DNA of 64,000 nt from Serratia symbiotica (Periphyllus acericola) (GTDB taxonomy: Bacteria > Pseudomonadota > Gammaproteobacteria > Enterobacterales > Enterobacteriaceae), in contig NZ_OZ026452.1 in the NCBI RefSeq assembly GCF_964019515.1, positions 1,116,001-1,180,000 on the forward strand, given 5' to 3'. Shown here one piece after another: positions 10,069 to 25,084 of this stretch; position 1 is the first letter of the stretch, and every line of letters begins with the position of its first letter. Under the pieces are notes generated by a model that saw only the letters and a program-made list of their open reading frames with translations, had not been told where the DNA came from and ran no database searches. The position numbers and the translations under genes are program-made.

Positions 10069-10662
10069 TTACAGTTTCATATAAGTCCGCACGCCGTCTA
10101 GGAACATCTGGGTAGACAGCATTACCAAAATCAAACCCATTAATCTTTCCAACGCACTGATCCCTTTGCTACCCAACAGGCGCAGGAACAGATTAGACAT
10201 CAGTAGGATAGCCGCAGAAATCCCCCAAGCAATCAACAGTGCTATCACCAGATGAGGTAGCAAGTTTGGGTACTTGTGCGACAGCAGCATCAGTGCTGCC
10301 AGAATCGATGGCCCAGCTACCAGCGGGATCGCCAGCGGCACTAAAAAGGGTTCCTCACCAGGAGAAAGCCCAAAGCTGTTGCCCTCCTGCGAGGGGAAAA
10401 TCATCTTGATGGCGATCAGAAACAAAATGATCCCGCCGGAGATAGAAACGGTCTCGGTGCGCAGGTTGAGGAACGCCAGGATCTTCTCACCAGCAAACAG
10501 GAAGATCAGCATTAGCAGCAAGGCGATCAACAACTCGCGGATCAGTACCACTCGCCGGCGACGTGGCTCCAGGTGCTTGAGTACCGACATAAAAATCGGC
10601 AGGTTTCCCAGTGGATCCATGATTAAAAACAGCAACACTGTAGCTGAAATCATCTCTGTCAT
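10069..10662 (-). CDS. yhgN: YhgN, MarC-family integral membrane protein
   Basis: 197 residues with six predicted transmembrane segments, matching the MarC/YhgN family in length. Typical blocks are LFLIMDPLGNLPIF near the N-terminus, GGIILFLIAIKMIFP in the middle and PLAIPLVAGPSILAALMLL. It is an inner-membrane protein of unknown function; an early role in antibiotic resistance assigned to MarC has not held up. It is divergent from asd, as in E. coli, and converges on the gntK stub. No lesion was seen. Confidence 0.92.
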   Translation of the reverse strand: MTEMISATVLLFLIMDPLGNLPIFMSVLKHLEPRRRRVVLIRELLIALLLMLIFLFAGEKILAFLNLRTETVSISGGIILFLIAIKMIFPSQEGNSFGLSPGEEPFLVPLAIPLVAGPSILAALMLLSHKYPNLLPHLVIALLIAWGISAAILLMSNLFLRLLGSKGISALERLMGLILVMLSTQMFLDGVRTYMKL

Positions 10663-10864
10663 TATTACCTCGAAATAGAGAAAACGCGCCGCTCTTTCCG
10701 TGCGTATGGTGACTTATAAGCAGGATTGCTAAAAAATGCCTCGCCATAGAATAAATTCACTTTGCGCCTGCGCTAACATGCTAACATTTTGTCATTTTGT
10801 AAGGTGAAGAGATATTACACATAACTCAACCTAATAGCCCTTTACAAGGCAGGACACAGTGATT

Positions 10865-11968
10865 ATGAAAAATGTTGGTTTCATCGGCTGGCGCGGAATG
10901 GTCGGCTCGGTTCTCATGCACCGTATGATGGAAGAGCACGATTTTGATGCCATTCGCCCAGTCTTTTTCTCCACTTCACAGCCCGGTTCTGCTGCGCCAG
11001 CATTCGGTGGCCAGCTGGGCAGGTTGCAGGATGCCTATGATGTTGATGCACTGAGCGCGCTCGACATCATTATTACCTGCCAAGGCGGAGAGTATACTAA
11101 CGAAGTTTATCCTAAGCTGCGTAAAAGCGGCTGGCAGGGTTACTGGATTGACGCCGCCTCTTCACTGCGCATGCGGGATGATGCTATCATTATCTTGGAC
11201 CCGGTCAACTACGCGATGATCCAACAGGGGCTGGATAAAGGCATCAAGATCTTTGTTGGCGGCAACTGTGCCGTAAGCCTGATGCTGATGTCGCTCGGTG
11301 GCCTGTTCGCCAACGGCTGGGTGGAGTGGGCATCAGTCGCCACCTATCAGGCGGCCTCTGGCGGTGGGGCGCGCCACATGCGTGAACTACTAACCCAAAT
11401 GGGCCTGCTGCACGCTGAGGTTGCGCAAGAGTTACATAACCCTGCCTCGGCGATTTTGGATATCGAACGTAAGGTAACCACAGCCACCCGCAGCGGCAAG
11501 CTGCCAACCGATAACTTCGGTGTGCCGCTGGCTGGCAGTCTGATCCCATGGATCGATAAGCCGCTTAATAACGGACAGAGTCGTGAAGAGTGGAAAGGCC
11601 AGGCGGAGACCAACAAAATTTTGAATACCTCCAGTGTGATCCCTATAGATGGTCTGTGCGTACGCGTTGGTACACTGCGCTGCCACAGCCAGGCGTTCAC
11701 CCTGAAGCTAAAAAAAGACATATCGTTGCCGGAAATCGAACAAACGCTGGCAATGCATAACGACTGGATGCGGGTGATCCCGAATGACCGCGAATTGACC
11801 CTGCGTGAACTGACGCCAGCAGCGGTGACCGGCACGTTAAATACGCCGGTCGGGAGGCTTCGCAAGCTGAATATGGGGCCGCACTACTTGTCTGCATTTA
11901 CCGTGGGTGACCAACTGCTTTGGGGCGCGGCTGAGCCGCTGCGCCGTATGTTGAATATCCTGTTGTGA
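10865..11968 (+). CDS. asd: Aspartate-semialdehyde dehydrogenase
   Basis: 367 residues counted from ATG 10865. A GTG at 10859 is also in frame, but ATG gives the family N-terminus [17 protein letters not shown] and sits better behind AAGGCAGGA. Asd reduces L-aspartyl phosphate to aspartate semialdehyde, the branch point to diaminopimelate/lysine, threonine and methionine. The NADP-binding GWRGMVG motif is at the N-terminus and the nucleophilic Cys135 is in [29 protein letters not shown] and the conserved substrate-binding region are present. It is intact, consistent with the need for DAP in peptidoglycan. A MITE-like repeat lies 200 bp downstream. Confidence 0.96.
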   Translation: MKNVGFIGWRGMVGSVLMHRMMEEHDFDAIRPVFFSTSQPGSAAPAFGGQLGRLQDAYDVDALSALDIIITCQGGEYTNEVYPKLRKSGWQGYWIDAASSLRMRDDAIIILDPVNYAMIQQGLDKGIKIFVGGNCAVSLMLMSLGGLFANGWVEWASVATYQAASGGGARHMRELLTQMGLLHAEVAQELHNPASAILDIERKVTTATRSGKLPTDNFGVPLAGSLIPWIDKPLNNGQSREEWKGQAETNKILNTSSVIPIDGLCVRVGTLRCHSQAFTLKLKKDISLPEIEQTLAMHNDWMRVIPNDRELTLRELTPAAVTGTLNTPVGRLRKLNMGPHYLSAFTVGDQLLWGAAEPLRRMLNILL

Positions 11969-12166
11969 GATGGCTATCCCCTGTTTTATCGCGGTGCGTT
12001 TAGTCTTAATCTCTGGCGACCCTGAAAGCCACATTGCAGTGCGGCGAAGGTCAATCCGCAGGGGAAACTATCTGCACCTTTATAGAGGGGAGATTCGAGA
12101 TCGGAAATTATGGTGCAAAAAAAGGCTTAATTATTATCTCTATTGGCCTCATACAGCTTGGTGCTT

Positions 12167-12313
12167 AGAACCCATCCCAGTAGGTTATTTTATTTGCCAT
12201 TTTGCACCTGGGCAGTGCTCACCCTCCTCACGTACGCCATGTACACTCGGGCTATTGTGTGCTGTCGGTATCCAAACTGGCTACAACAATGTACGCCTAC
12301 TGGGTTAGGTTCT
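12167..12313 (+). repeat. 147-bp MITE-like repeat, copy A
   Basis: 147 bp with imperfect terminal inverted repeats: AGAACCCATCCCAGTAGG at the left and, reading inward from the right, AGAACCTAACCCAGTAGG. The interior shares TATTTTATTTGCCATTTTG, GGGCAGTGCTCACC and CCAAACTGGCTaCAA with copies B and C. It contains no gene. The right end overlaps the glpD stop codon: TA plus the first element base gives TAA. Confidence 0.85.
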
Positions 12314-13805
12314 TAGTAAACGAGAGATAGCCTTTTTGTGTATTTCGCCAGCCAGGTTTTCACCCACGCCTGCTGCGCTGCATCGAGCCACAGGCCCAGC
12401 TTAGTGCGTCGCCAGATGGCGTCGTCCAGTTCCACTACCCATTCTTTCTCGATCAGGTAGTGTAGCTTGGCTTGGTACATGGTACAGGCCGTGGCCGAAA
12501 TCTTCACTCAGATCACCCAGGCTGTTGGCAGCGGCCAGGATCAATTCGCTGTGGCTACCCTAGGTGTGAGCATAGCGGCGCGCCATGGATCCCGGCAGCC
12601 AGTCGCGCTCGCCAGCGATGTCGCCGCCAGGCAGCGTAATATTTTTGGTCCACGCAGGGGCACACAGCCAGGGTAGTAGTGCGCTAGCTTTTCCATCGCA
12701 TGCTCAGCCAGCTTGTGGTAGGTGGTCAATTTGCCGCCGAACACCGATAGCAACAGTGCTTTACCCTGCTCATCCTGTATGTCTAGCGTGTAGTCGAGAG
12801 TGACTGCTTGTGGAGAATCAGACTCATCATCGCACAGCGGACGGACGCCGGAGTAGCTCCAGACGATGTCGTTGCGGCTCAACGGTTTTTTGAAGTCGTG
12901 GTTGTACACGTTTAGCAGGTAGTTGATTTCATTCTCGTCGATCTTCACTCCTTGCGGATCACCATGGTATTGCATATCGGTAGTGCCAATGATAGAGAAC
13001 TCATCATTCCATGGGATCACGAAGACGATGCGCTGGTCTTCGTTCTGCAAAATGTAGGACTGTAGCTGACGGTGCACGCGTGGCACCACGATGTAACTAC
13101 CTTTGATCAGGCGGATGCGGTAAGGTAATTGCAGCTTAAGGCCGTCGTCGAAGAAGTGTTTCACCCGGGGGCCAGTGGCGTTTACCATGCCCTTAGCGCG
13201 CCAGGTACCAGGTATAAGGTTTTGCCCCTATTGATATCGAGCACTTACACCATCCACAGGCCGTTTTCACACCATGCGCACTTCACTTTGGGGCGGGTGC
13301 GCACTTCGCCGCCGTGCTTTTCCACTTCCTGCGCATTTAGCACCACGAAGTGTGCATCGTCGACTCAGCAGTCAGAATATTCGAAACTGTTCTTTAGCTC
13401 AGGCTTTAAGACCAATTCTGCTCCAAAGCGAAAGATTTTGCTGCCTGCCAGACTGGTACGTTTGCCCAGGTGATCGTACAGGAACAGGCCGAGGCGGATC
13501 ATCCAGGCCGGACGTAGTTGCGGTTGGTACGGCAAACGGAAACGCATCGGGAATGCGATGTGCGGTGCCAGTTTCAGCATCACTTCACGTTCGGCTAGCG
13601 CTCCGCTCACTAAACGGAATGCGTAGTGTTCCAGATAGCGCAGGCCATCGTGGATCAGCTTAGAACTGGCAGAAGAGGTCGCCCAGGCCAAATCTTGATC
13701 TTGCGCCTCCAGTAGCAGTACCAATAGCCCACGCCCGGCAGTATCCGCCGCGATGTCGGCACCTTTAATACTGCCACTGATCACTATCAGATCCCTGGTT
13801 TCAAC
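12313..13805 (-). pseudogene. glpD: Aerobic glycerol-3-phosphate dehydrogenase, multiply broken
   Basis: GlpD is the membrane-associated FAD enzyme oxidising sn-glycerol 3-phosphate to DHAP. Homology covers the whole length (about 500 codons): ETRDLIVISGSIKGADIAAD (FAD motif, with two of the conserved glycines of GGGINGAG lost), ATSSASSKLIHDGLRYLEHY, VNATGPRVKHFFDDGLKL, SYSGVRPLCDDESDSPQAV and FGGKLTTYHKLAEHAMEKL. Lesions: GTT where the ATG start should be (13803-13805), a TGA at the Trp after EYSDC, further stops near 13210-13240, and a frameshift after HYYPG near 12675. The stop TAA at 12313-12315 is shared with MITE copy A. Confidence 0.93.
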
Positions 13806-13997
13806 GTCATGCCACCCTAAACAAAAACTCATGAACAAGCTAAGAATTAACCAAAAAAAATGTAGGCGTGACAGAGGTAACAGTTTGGTGGTAGGGGTCA
13901 TACCCAGAGAAAAGCTATAGGTGCAGGCTATAATAGCTTTAGCAGGCTGATGAACCCGCAAGCCACAGCCCTGGAAGTGGCAATGGCGAGCAGAGGG

Positions 13998-14309
13998 TCA
14001 AAACAACTCCAGTTGCACATCCGTATTGCTCAATGATCTTTATCATACTAGGCCAGGGACGTTGATCGGTGAACAGGTAGTCAATCAGGTTCATGTTACC
14101 CAGGTTGACCATGGCGTTGTGGCTGAATTTAGAATGGTCGGTTACCAACATCACGCAACGGGAGCTTTCGATAATGGCACGTTTAGTGCGCACTTCTTGA
14201 TAATCGAATTCCAGCAGCGAACCGTCCATATCGATGCCGCTGATGCCGAGAATGCCGCAATCCAGTCGGAACTGAGAGATGAAGTCCAGTGTGGCTTCAC
14301 CCATGATAC
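13998..14309 (-). pseudogene. glpR: Glycerol-3-phosphate regulon repressor, 3' half only
   Basis: The frame from the IS junction reads GEATLDFISQFRLDCGILGISGIDMDGSLLEFDY and VRTKRAIIESSRCVMLVTDHSKF, the effector-binding half of GlpR (DeoR family). The N-terminal winged-helix DNA-binding half is absent; IS copy 5 starts at 14310. A single-base shift after IEQYG near 14015 displaces the native C-terminus (VQLEL). It cannot repress. Loss of the repressor beside loss of glpD indicates decay of the whole glp regulon. Confidence 0.92.
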
Positions 14310-15361
14310 GGCGTTGTTGAATAAATCGGATTTGGAATAAAAAGTCCCGTGAATGGGCAGCTTTCAGGCAAGGCGTACACTTTCTGGCATACCGGCGAGC
14401 GTCATCTTGTTTAATGCACAGATCATGGCCAGCGCCTCTGCAACTTGGGCATCATAATCTCGCAGCGACAGGTGACCACCAAATAGCTGTTTTACTCTAT
14501 ACCTCGCTGTTGCCGCTATTGAACGTCGGTGGTAGCCTGTGATACTTTTCCACCGTGTGTTGTCTCCGGTAAGGCGCTGGTTCGCCACCGCTTGATTTCG
14601 CTCTGCATAGTCTGCCGACCAATAACGGGCTCCGCTGCTGGGCGGTATTAACGCCTTGAGCTTCTTGCCCCTTAACTCATCATCACACACTCGCGTATCG
14701 TAAGCCCGATCCGCCGAGGCGACTTTGATTTTACGGTACCTCTGGCGGATGAGACCTGGGAAGGCTTCGGTATCGGTGACATTGCTCAAGGAAAGGTCAG
14801 CACAGATGACCTCATGTGTTTCTGTATCTACGGCCAAATGCAGTCTTCGCCAGATCCGCCGTTTTTCCTGACCGTGTTTTTTACCTTTTACTTCCCTTCA
14901 CCCAACACGTTAAGCCCGCTAGAGTCGATAACGAGGTGCGCAATTTCACCCGGCGTTGCGGTTTTAAACGGGACAGCCTGATTTTGCCCGCTTACTGATG
15001 CAGGTGTCGTCCGGGCAGTTCAACGGTACTTTAATCAGTGTGACAATGGAGTCGACAAAGCCCTGGAGGGCGCGAAGTGTCAGGCTGAAAATCCGTTTCA
15101 GCATCAATACGCTGGTGATTGCCATATCGGAATAATGTGGTGGGCGACCACGCAGAGAAGGTTTTGCCTCTTAGTACCAGGCGTGAAGTGCCGTTTCATC
15201 CCCCCAGCAAGTGAGTGAACCCCGAGTGATAAGGGCGTTGTTGTAAGCCTTCCAGTTGGTGATGTTGAACTTTTGCTGGGCCACGGAATATCGCTATTTT
15301 GACAGAAGGAGAGTGATCTGATCCTCATGCCGGCCAAAAGTTCGATTTATTCAACAACGCC
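14310..15361 (-). mobile_element. IS903-like (IS5 family) element, copy 5
   Basis: 1,052 bp, inverted, with GGCGTTGTTGAATAAATCGG at 14310 and TTCGATTTATTCAACAACGC-C ending at 15361. Flanks ccatgatac and ccttcccga do not match. The left junction truncates glpR and the right junction enters actP, genes that are not neighbours in free-living relatives. The copy therefore marks a recombination breakpoint. Confidence 0.94.
14364..15284 (-). pseudogene. IS903-like transposase; retains Tyr at the shared amber site
   Basis: Start GTG at 15284. Unlike the other four copies it keeps TAC (Tyr) after ASADRA (ASADRAYDTRVCDDELRGKK), so it descends from a pre-amber ancestor or was corrected. It is nevertheless dead: TAA replaces Cys in HAWYCEAKP near 15170, and the 14890-14990 region has indels and substitutions that break the HVPFK and GEWK segments. 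The DDE glutamate position is Ala (RRSIAATARYRVK), as in every copy. Confidence 0.88.
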
Positions 15362-15695
15362 CCTTCCCGATTATCATTCTATCGATGTACTAGTCACGCC
15401 TGACTACCCGTGGTGCCATGATTGGCGGCTGGATGGGCCTGTTAACCGCTGTGATCCTGATGATTATTGGACCAACCATCTGGGTGCAAATCCTTAGGCC
15501 ATGAAAAACCAATTTACCCTTACGAATACCCTGCGCTGTTTTCGATGATCGTGGCTTTTGTCGGCACTTGGCTATTCTCTGTTACCGACAGCTCGTCCGC
15601 CTGGCTACAGGAGCGGCCAACACTTTCGATCCCCGTTTGTGCGTTCACAAACCGGACTGGGCATATTGAACAGGCACGGGCAGGGAACACCGTAG
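15362..15695 (+). pseudogene. actP: Acetate/glycolate permease ActP, 3' remnant
   Basis: Spread over three frames are the C-terminal blocks of ActP, a sodium/solute symporter for acetate: [20 protein letters not shown] with IWVQIL, then after a one-base insertion [19 protein letters not shown] and [12 protein letters not shown], then after another shift [17 protein letters not shown] sequence. Only the last transmembrane helices and tail remain; the rest ended at the IS903-like junction at 15361. There are at least two frameshifts. Confidence 0.85.
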
Positions 15696-15942
15696 CTACG
15701 TTTTTCAGCATCGAAATAAAAATCGTCAGGCTCTTACGTGAGCTTTCGTTCTATTTGATACCAGCAGTATTACAGCTCATTCTAAACTCACACCTAGCGG
15801 ATCGCCGCAGGCGAACGCCCGTCAGCGGGCTTTCCTGCTCACTTCCCTTCAGCTCGCTGTCAAGCAACGCCTAAAGTGTTCCCGACTCTTTCGTTTCACC
15901 TGCACAGGATCAGGCCGTTGACTCTCGGTAACACACAAAGCA

Positions 15943-15972
15943 AGAAGCCCCATGCTTACGCATGAGGCTTTC
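15943..15972 (-). terminator. Terminator of the rRNA operon
   Basis: On the minus strand AAGCCTCATGC-GTAA-GCATGGGGCTT forms an 11-bp stem with a GTAA tetraloop just past the 5S 3' end. The T-run is short. This matches the position of rrn T1-type terminators. Confidence 0.8.
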
Positions 15973-15984
15973 TACCTTATTTGA

Positions 15985-16104
15985 TGCCTGGCAGTGTCCT
16001 ACTCTCACATGGGGAGGCCCCACACTACCATCGGCGCTACGGCGTTTCACTGCTGAGTTCGGCATGGTATTCAGGTGGGGCCACCGCGCTATCGCCGCCA
16101 GGCA
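15985..16104 (-). rRNA. rrf: 5S ribosomal RNA
   Basis: About 120 nt. Minus-strand sequence starts TGCCTGGCGGCGATAGCGCG and ends with the pairing partner ACTGCCAGGCA, the closed 5S helix I. Internal landmarks such as CCGAACTCAG and GATGGTAGTGTGG are present. It is the last gene of the operon. Confidence 0.96.
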
Positions 16105-16207
16105 AAGTCTGTTTTATTCTCGGCCGTTACTGACGTAACCACCAGAACCAATCTCGGAACTTGCTGAAAATAACCTACCCCTGCCTCTAACACACCTTCG
16201 GTGTTGT

Positions 16208-19114
<2,907 letters not shown>

Positions 19115-19247
19115 TTACAACCCGAAGGTGTCTCACTTCGCATTGCAAACAGGTGAGTATCACTATGACAACTTGACCCTTACCCCAATACATCTATGCA
19201 GGGGATAAGTTTCAGCCGTCATTTTTCAATTTTCAGCTTGTTCCAGA

Positions 19248-19260
19248 TTGTTAAAGAGCA
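19248..19260 (-). promoter_or_regulatory. boxA antitermination signal before 23S
   Basis: Minus strand TGCTCTTTAACAA, the boxA element bound by NusB/NusE (S10). It lies in the 16S-23S spacer between tRNA-Ala and 23S, as in E. coli rrn operons. Confidence 0.8.
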
Positions 19261-19325
19261 AAGTACTTCAGAGCATACTGTTGCCAGTACGCTCTGAAGT
19301 AGTGAAGCACCACACTCGGACTTTA

Positions 19326-19401
19326 TGGTGGAGCTAAGCGGGATCGAACCGCTGACCTCCTGCGTGCAAGGCAGGCGCTCTCCCAGCTGAGCTATAGCCC
19401 C
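19326..19401 (-). tRNA. tRNA-Ala (UGC)
   Basis: 76 nt including encoded CCA. The minus strand starts GGGGCTATAGCTCAGCTGGG; the anticodon loop has TTGCACG with anticodon TGC; the T-loop GGTTCGATCC is standard. It is located in the 16S-23S spacer after tRNA-Ile. Confidence 0.97.
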
Positions 19402-19518
19402 GTACAGTAACTTGTAGAGACTTTTGAGATCAAAGCTTCTTTTTTTCTAGGCAAGGTATGGTGTTGCGACGCATATTTAAATATGTGAGCGCTACCATGA
19501 CGCAGCATAGAAGAGAAG

Positions 19519-19595
<77 letters not shown>

Positions 19596-19668
19596 ATTAA
19601 GGTATTTCTGCTCGCTACTTTCATCAGACAATCTGTGTGAGCACGCCACACAAGTCAATATCTTTCGG

Positions 19669-21210
<1,542 letters not shown>

Positions 21211-21368
21211 GAAAGCTTGATATGCTTCAACGTGTGAAGCGCTGCTCAAAGATTTACTGCATGAATTTTACTTCAGTTAGTCACTCTTCAAGACTTGATA
21301 TTTTTTCGTCCCAGAAAGGAAGGACGGGATATTGTCTTGTGGAGTGCCCACACAGATTGTCTGATAAA

Positions 21369-21381
21369 TTGTTAAAGAGCG
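21369..21381 (-). promoter_or_regulatory. boxA in the rRNA leader
   Basis: Minus strand CGCTCTTTAACAA, followed by TTTATCAGACAATCTG, matches the leader antitermination boxA of enterobacterial rrn operons. It lies about 160 nt before the 16S 5' end. Confidence 0.8.
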
Positions 21382-21519
21382 GTGGGTCAGCCGCAGCACA
21401 GCGGCAAGCTTGGGGTGGCGTACACTGTGCTTTCCCTCTGAAGAGTTAAGCCATTATTTTAACTCTTCTCTTGCTTATCCGGCGGCGTAGCTGCCGAAAT
21501 ACCGGGTCAGTGGGGGCGC

Positions 21520-21547
21520 ATTATAGGGCGTTCTCGGCAGGCCGCAA
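21520..21547 (-). promoter_or_regulatory. rRNA operon P1 promoter
   Basis: Minus strand TTGCGG (-35, 21547-21542), 16-bp spacer, TATAAT (-10, 21525-21520), then a GC-rich discriminator GCGCCCCCACTGACCCGG. This is almost the E. coli rrnB P1 arrangement (CCCTATAATGCGCCACCACTG). The short 16-bp spacer and GC discriminator are the features that make P1 responsive to ppGpp/DksA and initiating NTPs. A weaker P2-like TTAACT follows at about 21450. Confidence 0.85.
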
Positions 21548-21653
21548 CACCTAAATGCAAATAAATTTTCAAGCGCTTAAATAACCAACAAAAAAATAAC
21601 AAGTAAAAGAAGGAGGGAGATCACCCATTCCCTTTTAACTTTGTTAGGGGTAG

Positions 21654-24233
21654 TTACCGTGACTGACGGGCAACGATATGTTCATTTTGAACATCCAACG
21701 TCACCAGTTTGCCTGGAATCAACACGCCAGAGAGAATTTCTTGCGCTAGCGGGTTTTCGATCTCCTGCTGGATAGCGCGTTTCAATGGACGTGCACCATA
21801 CACAGGATCGAAACCTGTTTTACCCAACAACTCCAACGCCGGTTCGGTCATGGTGACTTCGTAACCGCGTTCTTCCAAACGTTTGTAAAGACGCGCCAGT
21901 TGAATCTTGGCTATTTCGGCAATGTGCTTTTGGCTAAGTGGATGAAATACCACTACTTCATCTATGCGGTTAATAAATTCTGGGCGGAAGTGGTGGCTCA
22001 CCATTTCCATCACAGATTCTTTCATCTGCTCGTAGCTCATTTGACCGAAGTGCTCCTGGATCAGATCAGAACCCAAGTTGGAGGTCATAATCACCACCGT
22101 ATTGCGGAAGTCAACGGTACGACCATGACCATCAGTCAAACGCCCATCATCCAATACCTGCAAAAGAATATTGAACACATCTGGGTGCGCTTTCTCTACT
22201 TCATCCAGCAGGATCACTGAATAAGGCCTGCGGCGCACTGCTTCAGTCAGGTAACCGCCTTCTTCGTAGCCAACATAGCCCGGAGGAGAACCCATTAGCC
22301 GAGATACAGAATGTTTCTCCATAAACTCGGACATGTCGATGCGCACAATTGCTTCGTCGCTGTCGAACAGAAACGAAGCCAGCGCTTTGCAGAGTTCGGT
22401 TTTACCCACCCCAGTCGGACCAAGGAATAGGAATGAACCGATCGGGCGATTAGGATCGGAAAGTCCGGCACGGCTGCGACGAATCGCGTTAGAAACTGCA
22501 CTGACTGCTTCATCCTGGCCGATTACCCGTGAATGCAATTCCTGCTCCAGACGTAGCAGCTCGTCGCGTTCGCCTTCCAACATTCTGGCCACAGGAATAC
22601 CGGTAGCACGCGCCAACACTTCGGCAATTTCCGCATCGGTCACCCGATGGCGCAGTAGCTTCATGGTGTTGCCTTCAGCCTGCGTCGCAGCGGCGAGCTG
22701 CTTTTCCAGCTCAGGGAGCTTACCGTACTGCAATTCAGACATTCGCCCCAAGTCACCGACTCGGCGTGCCTGCTCCAAGGTTATCTTGGCATGCTCCAGT
22801 TCGGCTTTGATTTTCTGGGTACCGGAGAGCGAGGCTTTCTCAGCTTTCCACTCTTCTTCCAGCTCAGAATATTCACGCTCTTTTTGCTCCAGTTCACTAC
22901 TGAGCATCTCCAGGCGTTTTTTACTGGCGTCATCAGACTCTTTATTCAGCGCCTGCTGTTCCAGTTTCAATTGAATGATGCGGCGCTCCAGCCGATCGAG
23001 CGACTCTGGCTTGGAGTCCATCTGCATGCGGATGCTAGACGCCGCTTCATCGATCAAATCGATGGCCTTATCCGGCAGTTGACGATCAGAAATATAGCGG
23101 TGGGACAGCGTTGCCGCCGCCACGATCGCCGGGTCGGTGATCTGCACATGGTGATGTAGCTCATAACGTTCTTTCAAGCCACGCAGAATAGCAATAGTAT
23201 CTTCAACGGACGGTTCCGCAACATAGACTTTTTGGAAGCGACGCTCAAGCGCCGCGTCTTTCTCTATATACTGGCGATACTCATCCAGTGTAGTCGCGCC
23301 AACGCAATGCAGTTCCCCACGCGCCAAAGCCGGTTTCAGCATGTTCCCAGCATCCATCGCACCTTCGGCTTTTCCTGCACCAACCATAATATGAAGTTCG
23401 TCAATAAACAGGATCACGCTACCTTCCTGTTTAGCCAAATCGCTCAATACTCCTTTCAGACGTTCTTCAAACTCGCCGCGATACTTGGCACCAGCGATCA
23501 GCGCCCCCATATCGAGCGACAGCACACGCTTGTGCTTCAGTCCTTCTGGTACTTCTCCATTGATGATGCGCTGCGCCAGACCTTCAACGATGGCGGTTTT
23601 ACCCACTCCAGGTTCACCGATCAGCACCGGGTTATTTTTGGTACGACGTTGCAACACTTGAATGGTGCGGCGGATTTCTTCGTCACGGCCAATAACCGGA
23701 TCGAGTTTACCTTGCTCAGCGCGTTCGGTCAGGTCAATAGTGTATTTCTTCAATGCCTGCCGCTGGTCTTCAGCACCCTGATCTTCCACGTTGTCACCAC
23801 CTCTCATTTGTTCAATGGCTTTGCTGATTTTATCTGCTGTCACACCAGCCGTTTTTAACAGGTCGGTCAGATTTCCGCGATCTTCAAGCACCGCAAGGAC
23901 AAACAGCTCAGAAGAAATGAATTTGTCTGCACGCTGCTGCGCCAGCTTGTCGCACAGATTCAGGACGCGTACCAACTCTTTGGACGGTTGAACATCACCA
24001 CCGGTACCTTCGACCTGAGGTAAGCGGGACAATGCCTGTTCAATTTCGATGCGTACACGCCCGGCATCAATACCAGCGGAAGTTAACAGCGGGCACATCG
24101 TACCCCCTTCCTGATTGAGCAAAGCACTCATCAGATGTAACGGCTCAATAAACTGGTTGTCGTGTCCAAGGGCTAAAGATTGAGCATCGGCGAGAGCAAG
24201 TTGGAATTTGTTGGTAAGACGATCCAGACGCAT
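21654..24233 (-). CDS. clpB: ClpB disaggregase
   Basis: 859 residues (E. coli 857). The N-terminal Clp repeat domain (1-145) is followed by AAA-1 with Walker A GEPGVGKT near 207 and Walker [10 protein letters not shown], the coiled-coil M domain (about 400-525, rich in Glu/Lys/Leu), AAA-2 with GPTGVGKT near 607 and [14 protein letters not shown], and a C-terminal D2 small domain. ClpB with DnaK/DnaJ/GrpE resolubilises aggregated proteins. It is intact, with a clear sigma-32 promoter 40-67 bp upstream. Retention fits the known importance of heat-shock functions in insect symbionts. Confidence 0.97.
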   Translation of the reverse strand: MRLDRLTNKFQLALADAQSLALGHDNQFIEPLHLMSALLNQEGGTMCPLLTSAGIDAGRVRIEIEQALSRLPQVEGTGGDVQPSKELVRVLNLCDKLAQQRADKFISSELFVLAVLEDRGNLTDLLKTAGVTADKISKAIEQMRGGDNVEDQGAEDQRQALKKYTIDLTERAEQGKLDPVIGRDEEIRRTIQVLQRRTKNNPVLIGEPGVGKTAIVEGLAQRIINGEVPEGLKHKRVLSLDMGALIAGAKYRGEFEERLKGVLSDLAKQEGSVILFIDELHIMVGAGKAEGAMDAGNMLKPALARGELHCVGATTLDEYRQYIEKDAALERRFQKVYVAEPSVEDTIAILRGLKERYELHHHVQITDPAIVAAATLSHRYISDRQLPDKAIDLIDEAASSIRMQMDSKPESLDRLERRIIQLKLEQQALNKESDDASKKRLEMLSSELEQKEREYSELEEEWKAEKASLSGTQKIKAELEHAKITLEQARRVGDLGRMSELQYGKLPELEKQLAAATQAEGNTMKLLRHRVTDAEIAEVLARATGIPVARMLEGERDELLRLEQELHSRVIGQDEAVSAVSNAIRRSRAGLSDPNRPIGSFLFLGPTGVGKTELCKALASFLFDSDEAIVRIDMSEFMEKHSVSRLMGSPPGYVGYEEGGYLTEAVRRRPYSVILLDEVEKAHPDVFNILLQVLDDGRLTDGHGRTVDFRNTVVIMTSNLGSDLIQEHFGQMSYEQMKESVMEMVSHHFRPEFINRIDEVVVFHPLSQKHIAEIAKIQLARLYKRLEERGYEVTMTEPALELLGKTGFDPVYGARPLKRAIQQEIENPLAQEILSGVLIPGKLVTLDVQNEHIVARQSR

Positions 24234-24272
24234 AACACCTCCAAAATGGGTCTAAATTGCTACTGGAGATTA

Positions 24273-24300
24273 AAATGAGGTCACACCTCAAATTTTCAAG
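24273..24300 (-). promoter_or_regulatory. Sigma-32 heat-shock promoter of clpB
   Basis: Minus strand CTTGAAA (24300-24294), 13-bp spacer, CCTCATTT (24280-24273). The sigma-32 consensus is CTTGAAA with 13-17 bp to CCCCATNT, so the match is nearly perfect. It lies about 40 bp before the ClpB start at 24233, with the Shine-Dalgarno GGAGG at about 24239. Confidence 0.85.
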
Positions 24301-24364
24301 GTTATTTCGACTCAATATTTTCGGTACTACGCCATGCGTCGTAGGATCGCCTTAATTTAACAGC

Positions 24365-25084
24365 TTATATCAGCCAGATTAAACTTGCCAGACGTCCCGT
24401 TGTTCTATCTCACCGATAGGAGAAAAAATGACTCATTTCTCTAAACGTACAGCGGCCACCGCCGCAAACAGCCTGTATGCCAGCACGCAGCAGGCGTTGA
24501 CGCGCCAATAAATAGATATCTGCCAAAAATTTGTCGCCATGCAGAGCAAAAGCAGCAACTGCGGCACTGTCTCCCTTGATAAAGGCGGCGCGGACCTCCG
24601 AACCAACTACAAACTGCTTGGGGCCTATCATCGGCCCCAGCCAAGCGCTAATATTGCCCGGCTGTGCGGAAAAAGCCGCAACGGTTTGCTCCAGCACCCC
24701 GTTGCATAACCCGAGCCAGCCAGCATAGGCGGCGGCAACTTCATCTCCCGCCTACGAGTAAAACAATACCGGTAGGTAATCTGCCGTCATCACCGCACAC
24801 ACCTGCCCCGGAACACAGCTGTAAACCGCGTCTGTGATCAGATCCGGCCAGGGGTTGCCCCTCCAGCCTCAACACGTCGGTGCCATGCACTTGCTCCAGC
24901 CAGACTGGCATCTGCGGCAGACCAGCAAGTCACGTTTACGCGCCACCTCCTGCACTTCATCCCCTACGTGAGTACCAAGGTTAAGCGAATCATAGGGCGG
25001 CGCGCTGACGCCGCCATGGCGGGGGGTGGTGCAGGCTTTAACCCCTACTGGCAATGGCCAATCGGGCAGAATGAGTGACGCCAT
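24365..25084 (-). pseudogene. pgeF: PgeF/YfiH peptidoglycan editing factor, broken
   Basis: About 240 codons collinear with YfiH (laccase domain; removes mis-incorporated L-Ser peptides from peptidoglycan precursors, multicopper-oxidase-like fold). Start ATG 25084 overlaps the rluD stop. N-terminal LILPDWPLPVGVKACTTPRH and LNLGTHVGDEVQEV are in one frame, which ends prematurely. A downstream frame carries SAWLGPMIGPKQFVVGSEVR and LHGDKFLADIYLLARQRL. A TGA (24409-24411) replaces Arg after FFSYR, with TTGRLASLIWLI still readable after it. There are several frameshifts, and the AHAGWRG-type metal-site motif is degraded. Confidence 0.9.

Noticed and set aside
9879-10115. Forward frame spanning the IS end and gntK tail
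   Set aside because: A different frame gives recognisable GntK C-terminal residues; this frame only resembles IS-end read-through.
15800-15845. GCCCG-TCAG-CGGGC hairpin as a possible small RNA or terminator downstream of actP
   Set aside because: Short stem with weak T-run and no adjacent promoter; not enough to call.
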